DNA of 64,000 bases from the NCBI GenBank assembly GCA_910591455.2, contig OU342821.1:10602280-10666279 (forward strand), read 5' to 3'. The first letter of the stretch is position 1. Each line of letters opens with the position of its first letter. The stretch comes from Pholis gunnellus (lineage: Eukaryota > Chordata > Actinopteri > Perciformes > Pholidae). Positions 55,179-64,000 of this stretch are shown here, one piece after another. The notes under the pieces were generated by a model. That model saw nothing but the letters and a program-made list of their open reading frames with translations, did no database searches and was not told the origin of the DNA. A program made the translations under genes and the position numbers.

Positions 55179-55650
55179 GGTGGGTGCACACCTTCCCTCT
55201 ACTACCTTTCTCCTTTTTTTTTATTTTTTTTTTTACCTCTCCCTCTTCTTCTGTTGTCCGTCTCCTGTCCCTTCCTTTATCTCCACCCCACCCAGGGTGT
55301 CCGATCTAAACCCCAGCCCCTGGGCTAAGCCTGTCCCACCCCTGCCTGCCTCCTCGCCTGCCTCTCTGCCTGGCTACCAGCCCCTGAACATAGTGCAACC
55401 ACTACAGAACCGGGCTACAAGCTACACAGCTAACGCCACAGCACTTGCAGGCAGCTGCTGGTGACCACATCAGCTAAAAGCCACGAGCGAGCGCCGCTAA
55501 CAGCTGGTACTGATGACAGCTAGAGATATTACAGCTCCTGACATCTCCACTGCTCTTGCCCTGCGCCGGCTTCTGTCGCTCACGCGCTCGCTGCTCTCCC
55601 TCTCGCTGCACTTGCTGCACTTCACGCGGCTGCTAGGGATTACCTCATTG
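55179..55650 (-). promoter_or_regulatory. sh2d3c: Promoter and 5' UTR region of the sh2d3c short isoform
   Basis: CpG dinucleotides cluster at 55480-55640 (for example CGCTCACGCGCTCGC), 300-460 bases before the start codon, with a purine-rich 5' UTR containing long A-runs between. No TATA box is evident. The transcription start is not resolvable by eye. Confidence 0.4.
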
Positions 55651-56112
55651 CTTGCTGATGAAAGAAGTGTGGGTGGGGGGAGGGCGGACCAGTGAGAGAG
55701 AGGGAGAGAGAGGGTGGGAGGGATGGATGGAGGGGGGGGGTGTATGCTAGCAGGCACAAGCAGAGAGGAGTGCTGTCGAATTGCAGGCAGAAAGCCCCAC
55801 CCACCTACCCAACGACCCCCGCTCAAGTGCTGAGACAATGCTGACACGGGGTGGGGTGGGGGGGGGGGGGGGGTGAACTGAGTAAAACAAGGAGAAAGTG
55901 GGAAAGGATGGGAGGAGAAAAAGAAAGATAATCAAAAGCTGAGCTAATGAATGAAGAAGATGCGGGTAGAAGGAGAGAAAGTAGGAGGAGTGCAGCCTCC
56001 CAAAGGAATCTAACCTTTCTTTTGCCATGAAAGGAACCCAGCAGGGGTGCCCCCACCCTACCATACACACACACACACGCTTGAATACAAATTAATACCT
56101 TTTATGCATTTC

Positions 56113-56150
<38 letters not shown>

Positions 56151-56454
56151 ACTATATATTACTAGAGGTGGCAGGAGCTACAGAGATTTTGGTTCCTGTT
56201 GTGATATAATGTTCATAGTTATCCCTCAGCGTGAGTGTATGTATGCGTGTGTGTGTGTGTGAGAGAGAGAGCAAGCAAGAGAGAGAGAGGAGAGAGAGAG
56301 AATGTGTGTGTGTGTGTGCACACAGCAGAATATAATGATGTGTCTCTAAAAAGCCATGCAGACTGCAGCTAGACAGCTCATTATAGGCTGAAACACACAG
56401 GCAGGTGTTTCAAGGATAACACGGTGTGATTTTCACCGGCCCATTTCACATACA

Positions 56455-56493
<39 letters not shown>

Positions 56494-58620
56494 CGGCAGG
56501 GAGATGTCGGAAGGGGTGGGGCGCTGTCCCCAGAGGTCTGAGTGAGTGACATCATTGAGGACGCCTCACCATGGCAACACTGCCGGAGTACTTGACAGCA
56601 TCCAAAATTCTGACACTGCATTTAGTTGGGACTGCACCACTGCAGGGAAGCATAACGCAAGAGAGGGACATAGCCCGAGGAGGAGAGGAATATGCAACAT
56701 ACCAGCAGGTGATAAAATTTTTTTTAAAAACACAGTATGCACCTTCTTTTTCCCTCCTTTTCTTACTTTGTCTTTGAGGTCATCTCAACAACACACGCAC
56801 ACACAGCGTGAGAGGATGCCAGTAATCACTCTGCTAATCTGCCTCTTGAATGCATGCTAGTGGGTCACAGGCAGAGAGAAAAGGGACGACAGATAAGGAG
56901 CTACAAGACACAGGATGGATTAATTAACTGCAGCGACTCCTCTTAATGTAATCTCAAACCATCCAGCGCTGGATTAGACAGATTACACAGCGGGGACACA
57001 AATAATCTCATAAGAGGGGCCCTGTACTTTCCTTCCCTCGATCCTCTGTAATACCTTTCCAAAACAATCAAAACATACAGCATGTTACATCTGGCTGCTG
57101 TGGCACACACACGCAACTTAAAATACATGCTATAGGGAGAAAAAAAAAACATGTGACCATATGATGGATGCAGAGTTTAAAGCATTGATGGTCTGCTTTG
57201 AGTTTAGCATTAAAATTGGCAATGTTAGCGGTCTAATTCCCACTCAGACAGGCCATAATGAAAATGTATTGCACTGTAAGGTCCATTAGCTAAAAGCCAC
57301 TCCACAAAATTAGAATTTCATGAAACATATACTTTTTATATCGCACCTCCTAAATCTATTGATCAAGTGTTTTGATTTGAAGTGAAAACAATCCTGCTAA
57401 AATGAGCATGTCCTCTTGTTGTATTGAGACAAATACATTCTGAATGCTCCAGCTTGTGTTTCCACATGTCAGTCTGCAGCCAAATACATCAAATGGTTGC
57501 TTTGGGAGCTGAAACATTAAAGTAAAGTAACAGATTTACAGAGTCATACCGTGTTCTCTGGAAAATATTGATTATACTAAAGGGCAGATATTCTGGCGTG
57601 CTTTTTTTGTCTTACTTTTCTCCAGCAACTCAGAAGAACTATGTCTCGAATTGTGACTGAATGTATTGAAATACCAATATTATGAATGTATTACAGATGT
57701 GGTCGATTCACAGTTTTCAAATGTCTGAATCCCACATGATTTAACTTAGTGTACGATACAATGACACTTATCCAGCAGTGCGACCAACCAGTCCAGACTG
57801 TGTACCATACTACGTCCTAATCAAGACAAACGTAACAGACGAAAGTGAACATAAGAAAGTAAAGATCACCAATATTTTAAAAACTTTCTACGACATATCA
57901 TCAAGCTAGAGCCCTCAATGCTCCATTTCCTTTAAGATTATTAAATCTAGGAGACTGAACGCTCCACAGACCTTATTTTGTGCCTTTGGGAAGACTAAAG
58001 AGAGTCTCATTCTTACTTTACTGTCTTGTTCACTTCATTACGCTGAACCGTCTGTCATGTTTTTTTTTTGCTCCATCCTCACTTTGTTTCCACTGTTGCT
58101 TCCCTTTAAATCCTTTTATCTATCTTCCTTCCATTCTCCGCATTCACACCTATCAGAAAACATCTGTACAGGTACTCTTTCCACCATTTTCTTTACTTTT
58201 ACTCTGGCCGTTATCCATTCATTGAACCTATCCTGTCTCTTTTCAGCATTCCCTCAACTCCCTCTCTCTATGCTCTATCGAATCCAGCCTTTCCCCAACC
58301 CTTCTTATCACCGGGCTCCTCCCCTCATCTCTCCCTTCTCCTTATCCCGACCTCTCATCACTAGCCGAGCCTCCTCCTTCAAGCTTCCACCACTCTCTGA
58401 TCTTTGTCTTTCCTTCGCTTCTCTCCTCTTGTCCTTCCCTTCTCCTCCATGGTCATCCCTCCACCTTCCCCTCCTTCCACACATCTATCTGTACATCTCC
58501 TCCCCTGCTTGGAGGCGGTCTTCGGTTAAATATTAATTAGTGAGCCCCATCCCGCAGGCTGATAGGGAGCACAATGGAGAATCCCTGCATGTGCCTGCAA
58601 GCCTCCCACTAATGAAAGGA

Positions 58621-58625
<5 letters not shown>

Positions 58626-58680
<55 letters not shown>
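58626..58680. repeat. (GA)27 microsatellite
   Basis: Pure GA units. Confidence 0.97.
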
Positions 58681-58683
<3 letters not shown>

Positions 58684-59649
58684 ACAGAGAGATTGAAAGA
58701 GAGAGAACATAGACAGCGAGAGTGTGTGTAAGAGTAAAATGTGTGTCGGTGCCTGTGTGTGAGAGATGAAAAGAGACACACCGAGGGCAGATCAAGATTA
58801 CATGTGCACACACATCGTTATGTGTGTCTATGTGTTTGCACACGTGCGTCTCTAAAACAAAGGCCCGGGCTCCGTTGGGGGTTAGCGGGGTGCAGCTAAT
58901 GATCTGTGTGTGTCTGATTGTCATCAGTGTGTTTTTTCACAAGGTGGACCCCATTCACCGACTGGTTAATCCGTATCGAACCACCAAGCGTGTGTTTCAA
59001 AGGCCGTTTGAAACATCAGCCCGCGATAATGATGCAGCGAGAGAGGGAGGCCTGGTGGAAAACGCTGGGACTTTGTAGAAAGAAAAAAAAAATGAATTTA
59101 GGTGTGAAATAGCGCAATTAAAAATCAGCTGTCCTGCTTTAATCGCATTGAGATGACTTAGCCTTACACAGATGTGTTGCTGTAGCAACTAGACACATCT
59201 TGAGCGTGAATAAAGCAGTGTGGTAATACTGTTTCAGAGAAATCAATGTGGCATTATTCTGTGAGACGTGTGCTGCTTCGTGGCATGCGTGTGCTGACCT
59301 TGAATGGGATGGACAAAATAACAGGAACACTTGAGAATAACATGGTCCTTCAGTAAATATCACAGCTTTTCTTCTGAGGCTCTGAAGTGTTGATTCAACT
59401 CGAGGAATAGTCTTTCGCTCATCGTTTCTGATTGTGTGCTCGGGCCTTTTTGTTAATACAGTTGTATTTTGTATTTTGCATGTAGTCGAAGGGTTTTTGA
59501 GACATTTCTCTTTATTACATCACGTCATCTTTTACTGTTTTATGACTGGAATACCAGGAGTTCAGACAGCAACCACTGTAGTGAAAATCATAACGACAAA
59601 GGCAATTAGACAATGAGCGAATGGAGTGAAAACCAATTAGCAAAGTGTT

Positions 59650-59990
59650 GCTGATACTCAGCATTTTTGGCCACAAGGCAGTCGGTCGGTCTGTAAGTCA
59701 CTTTGGTCCAGATTGAAATATCGCAACAACCTGAATCCTCTAGGGCCCATCAGCAGGTCAAAGTCTTCCCCTATCCAGTGAAATTATCTCACCATTTACC
59801 ACAGCAAATCGATTGCCAAAAGATTTGTTACAGACATTCATGGTTCCCAGAGGATGAATCCTAGTGACTCCGATGATCCCCTAACTTTTCCTTAAAGCCA
59901 ACATAAGGATGATGTGCTAATTAGCAAATGTTAGCATGCAAACACAATCAGATCAGATGACAAACATGGCAAACATTACCTGCTAGGATT
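59650..59990 (-). mobile_element. Interspersed repeat copy B, inverted relative to copy A
   Basis: Its reverse complement carries, in the same order as the copy at 24530-25000, GGAAAAGT-TAGGGGATCA, GGATTCATCCTCTGGGAACC, TTGTTG...GATATTTCAATC-like text, GGACCAAAGTGAC and CAGACCGACCGAC. The GTTAGCATGCAAACAC and ACATTACCTGCTAGGA text near its other end parallels the GCTAACAT text of copy A. Clearly the same family, moderately diverged. Confidence 0.7.
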
Positions 59991-62664
59991 GTCATTATTG
60001 GTTTGGATTTCTACAAAACACTCGCAAACTGTAATGTCACTCTGAACATTTCACTAAACTGGTGTTTACTGCAGGGTATTGTATTGTATTTTAAGGTATT
60101 TCTGTTATTTTGTCAACGTAAAATGTGACAGATGACTATGTTCCATAATGGCACTATCGTCTTTTTGTCTTTGGTGACCTAAATAAACAGATTCATGCAA
60201 ACAATCTAGATGTCAACACGGTGTATGTGCTGTACATGTGTGTCTGTCTACTGGGTCTTTGTCAGCCCGTCTGCACGGTGAAGGAATGGTAACTGGAGAC
60301 TTTCCAGGGGTGTGTTACCGACGGCCAGCCCTGACAGTTTACACCCCCTCTCGTTTACAGAGGCGCCACATTAATTCATCTGCTGTAATAGTCACACGCG
60401 CGCATACGCACCCACAGGGCACTGCCTTTAATTTAAGGCTGCGCAGGCACACATACAGATTTAGAAAATTCAAACCATTCGCATAATCAAACATGCAGTA
60501 ACAGATACACAGCTGAGCCCCTTCACACTCAACAGCAGTGTGACTCTTGTGCCAGACGTATGTTAATAAAGCGCATATGATCCAAACCCATTCCAACCCC
60601 CCCCCCCCCCCCATACACACACACCCCCACCAACCCACTAAATAGAACGGTAGACAAAGCAGGGCTGGGCTGCAGGCAAAAACAAACGCACACAGTCATA
60701 GAGCCACACACACACATACCATCCAAAAACAACCTCACACTTAAACTGAGACTGAACAATTTGTATTTAGTTACTTAATGACCGTGTCATTATACCTGTT
60801 TTATCGCCAACCTCAGCCATTTTAAAACTGCTTTTTACATCTTACACTAAAAGTAATGAAAACAAAAACAGCAGATATTGCTTGACCAGCCGTGCGTCAA
60901 CATGATCAATTGATGATGATAGATATTTTATGATAAAGCCTAAAAGATAAATAACTTGTCCTGAATGCTTCGGGGCTTTTCTTACTGATTGCTTATTTTC
61001 TTTGAGCATACTCACATCAGATCGGTTTGTCTTTCTCTCCGTCTCATTGTCTTGTTTTCATTTCATGCATACGGGATACTGCGTGTGTGTATGTGTGTCT
61101 GTGTGTGTGTAAATAAGTGTACATGCACATGTGACCGGGGGAGAGTCACTGGCCTGGTCTTTTCTGTTATAGCAGGGAACACTGAGGCCAACTCCTGATT
61201 TAAACATCAGTTGTCATAAATGTTTCAGGGGAAATGGAAGGAGATGGAGGGATTGCTGGCAGCTTTCAGGGAGTGGGTGGGGCGGTGGGTGGTGGTGGTG
61301 GCGGGGGAGGGTGTTATGGTGTTTGAGAGCAAGGACATACAAGGAAATAGGAAACAAATTTGGGTGAGGATTCGAAAAAAAGGTTGGGGCTTAAGGCTGA
61401 AAACGATGATCCTACTTCCCCTCTGACATGTGATCTAATACCACATGCATGAAACATGAAAAATGAATGTTAAAAGCAGTCACATGTCAAGCTTGTTTAA
61501 AATTGAAAAACTTCAGAATCAAAAAAAGTCCAGTGTTCGTGTCAGCATGAAGGCAGCACTAACGGTATTAAGTGCTAGTTACAAGGTGACCTATATTATG
61601 AGTAGACCCACAGTGTTTTACAGTGGAGGTGGGTCACCTCGCCTGAAATAAAGACCGCTTCACTGACATCATAAAAAATGAATACACCTTTATGAAATAA
61701 AACATTTAAGAGCAGAGGCAGCACTTCGGACAGAGTCGGTCAGACCTTTATCTTCTCAGCAAATTGATGAATACAACAGTAAACACCTCTATGCAATTTA
61801 TAAAAAGGTTTTTTCGGAGCCATTAAAGCTTTGTTTACATCAGTTATGTTCATAAACACAGCAGTAAAACAAGCCTATACTACTTCTCATTTATAAGAAC
61901 TCTTCGAGGTTTAGATGCTGTTGTTCCGCAGTGTGGTGGGGTTTAACTATGTGTTGTGATCAGAGGAAGTTGGATATATTTGTTTTACAAAATGAATACA
62001 GGTCGGGGTCATAGGAGACGGCTTTTACCACTTGCCTGTGATAGAAAATCAATAGAAAAACTGATACAGCTCAACACTTCACTTCCCCTCTCTCTTTTTC
62101 ATCCTTCATTCCTTCCTTGAGCTTCCCTTTCATGACTCTCACCTCCCACTTTTGCTCTCAGTTTGAAATCCAATATCTGTTTTAATGTGCGTTTGTGGTT
62201 TACAGGACGCATGAATCCCTATCACGCATCTCCAAGGTCATGAAACAGCTTCCCGTGCTCTCTGATCCATGAGGAGTTTACATCTCCAGCCCCACCTACT
62301 GGCTGCAGCACAGACTGCTCGCTGTAGCCGCACATGAGCGCCGCCTCGCTCCAAATTCAATTAGCTAAATGGCAGACTGAATCCGGCTAAATGCAGAGTG
62401 AGCCTGCTGAAATGAGCGTAACTGTTGAAGACGAAGGGCTAATAATCAGCCACAATTACATCTGAGAGCTCACATTAAAGAAAATCTAATTCAATACTGT
62501 GGGAGGGAGGAGGAAATGTAAACTAAATTGCTGTTGGAGGCTGAAAGAAATACTACTCATATCTACTGGCATCTCAGGCATTACATGTGTCTGCATGTGT
62601 GTCACTGCTAGAGAACAGACCTTGTCTCATGGAGCGAGAAAGATTTATGTGGGAAAATATTCAA

Positions 62665-62700
<36 letters not shown>

Positions 62701-62773
62701 CTCTGTACAATCATACCACATAGACTGAAGAGAACAAGACAAGGGCAGAGACACCTTGACAGAGCAGACTTAC

Positions 62774-62813
62774 CTGCATATATTCCACCTGGCTCTCTGC
62801 TGTCTCCATGTGG
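62774..62813 (-). CDS. sh2d3c: Candidate 40-base exon of the sh2d3c long isoform
   Basis: The strong acceptor TTTTCTTCAG and strong donor GCAG|GTAAGT flank 40 bases that end in phase 0. They encode (x)HMETAESQVEYMQ and join FSKEKY of exon 2. The human long isoform reads SDYVK just before FSKEKY, so EYMQ at this place is plausible. It contains its own in-frame ATG (62809-62807). It needs an upstream exon ending in phase 2, which would lie at higher coordinates, probably outside the window. Confidence 0.45.
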
Positions 62814-64000
62814 CTGAAGAAAAGCAGACGGAGAAAAACAAACGGGAAATGTTAGGCGACGTGATAAGAGAAAAGAGAATTTCGGACAGATTGTGTGATA
62901 CACACAGGTTCACACATGTCTGTGTTTGATCTGGTCTTGCAACAGGTGCAGTGCATGTTATCCCTGTATTCCCATGACCCACTTCTGCAGCGGGCCTCTC
63001 CAGCGAGTCAAATATTATTGTAGGCCAGCTTCATGGAAAACGGGTAGATAACAAACCCCACCGAGCATCTAAAGGTTGCCACATATGGAGCTGGCCTCTC
63101 AAATCTCTCAGGCGCAATAACTCACACGTTTACACTCACGATGCATCCGGATCATGTGTCAGAACCCCGCTGCACTGGAGTCTAGGGAGCCATGCTTTGG
63201 GTACTTTGTGATACGGAGCGAGCGCGAGCTAAAGGGGTAATTACACTCGCAGACAAGTTTTAAGATCAATCACTCAGCGCAGCTCGAAACGGCACGATGG
63301 GTCTCAAAGGGCCCAGAGCAAAGCCGTGTTACACATGACCACAGAGAGGCCAGATCAAAGGGTCCCATCATGGCGGCGGGCTTGGGAATGTTAATAGGTC
63401 CCATGATAGAGGAGCTGTATTCCCTTCATAAACTGTCCTGTGCCTAAATTCATAAAAAATGGTTGTACAAATGTAAAAATATTTTCCCTCCATCATTTGC
63501 ACTGACAATAACATCAGGATTTATCCAGAGAAGAATGTGAGCTGTAAATAGAAAAAACATACCAATCATGCATCAGGCTTTGAAAACAAACAACACCCCA
63601 AACCTAGATAACACAAAGGCCATCCAGCTCCATACAGTAGAGCTGAAGTCCAGGTCAAGCATACCAGCGGTGGTTCAAACACTTACGGACATAACTTGTG
63701 TTCATACTTTGAAATGATAGAAAATGATTTAAACCATTCTTGCAAGTCAGGTTTGGATTAATAATAAACATTTCAGATGCAGAACTCACTTCTCCACATA
63801 ATCTTTTGCAAATCCCCCCTTGCTGTTATTTGATTACTGCGGTGAGGCGATCTTTATTTCGTTTCTAAATAATTGATCAAACAAACAAATAAAAGCCCAG
63901 CAATCATTTAGTTAACTAAAGGGCATAGTGAAACACTTTCATGCTTGATGTAATTGAACTTATCACACATAATACGTGCTTGATATTATTTACTTTATAA
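62814..64000. other. Right edge of the window
   Basis: Apart from the weak 33-base candidate at 63790-63822, nothing coding is recognised. The basic, Lys/Phe-rich N-terminus of the human long isoform (KKFKFFKFKGF) was looked for and not seen, so that exon should lie beyond 64000. Confidence 0.5.
63790..63822 (-). CDS. sh2d3c: Weak candidate exon upstream in sh2d3c (33 bases)
   Basis: The donor GAGAA|GTGAGT is strong and ends in phase 2, exactly what the 40-base exon requires. The frame reads KGGFAKDYVE and a split Asn. DYVE resembles the human SDYVK. The acceptor (AATAACAG) lacks a pyrimidine tract, and a stop codon lies just upstream in frame, so the exon could only be tiny. Confidence 0.2.

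Larger units (their letters stand above)
55651..62773. other. Upstream region of sh2d3c, probably long-isoform intron
   Basis: No supported exon. Simple repeats: G-run at about 55858-55873, CA at 56115-56149 and 56459-56489, GA at 58626-58680, C-run at about 60597-60612, CA at 62666-62699. A repeat element lies at 59650-59990. Frames at 56571-56777 and 58057-58536 show no recognisable domain. Confidence 0.6.

Noticed and set aside
56571..56777. A + strand frame starting MATLPEYLTASKILTLH with a possible CAG|GTGATA donor
   Set aside because: No known protein recalled and no partner exon found. Likely chance.
58057..58536. A 159-residue + strand frame rich in Ser, Pro, Phe and Leu
   Set aside because: It arises from a C/T-rich stretch. 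No domain, no splice sites and no conserved pattern.

Overview
This is vertebrate nuclear DNA, most likely from a spiny-rayed (percomorph-type) teleost fish. The genes are split into short exons with GT...AG introns. Long CA/GT, GA, TA and TCC microsatellites are unusually dense, and two copies of an interspersed repeat lie in opposite orientations. I see no bacterial-type operon, CRISPR array, phage or defence system. Most long open frames are read-through of simple repeats.

Three genes can be supported base by base. (1) About 4489-4580 (+) is a microRNA-219 precursor, with both mature arms recognisable and a poly(A) signal 186 bases downstream. (2) 17301-8581 (-) is urm1, the ubiquitin-like sulfur carrier for tRNA thiolation. 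It has five exons giving 101 residues ending in Gly-Gly, the same length as the human protein. (3) 55178-23424 (-) is sh2d3c (SHEP1/CHAT/NSP3 family), an SH2 plus Ras-GEF-like adaptor. Twelve exons give a 684-residue short isoform. An in-frame 78-base extra exon and one or two small upstream exons of a longer isoform are also plausible.

Layout: 1-2667 is non-coding, with a 103-base GA tract. 2668-4790 is a probable primary miR-219 transcription unit (TATA-like motif, CpG-rich stretch, hairpin, poly(A) signal). 4790-7860 is the tail-to-tail gap between miR-219 and urm1. 7861-17301 is urm1, with an ETS/CRE-like promoter at 17302-17351. 17352-23043 is the gap before the 3' end of sh2d3c and holds a CTCF-like motif. 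23044-55178 is the short isoform of sh2d3c, including a 22-kb first intron. 55179-64000 is its promoter region and, probably, the intron of the long isoform, whose main 5' exon must lie beyond the right edge.

The three genes work in different processes: post-transcriptional repression, tRNA modification, and integrin/receptor signalling through Cas proteins. From memory of the human map, URM1 and miR-219-2 are neighbours on chromosome 9q34 in the same tail-to-tail arrangement, so that pair looks ancient. Human SH2D3C lies several hundred kilobases away with many genes between, so its direct adjacency to urm1 here reflects rearrangement or gene loss. The most useful second looks are the urm1 exon-3 acceptor, which is built almost entirely from a (GT)19 repeat, and the alternative exons of sh2d3c.
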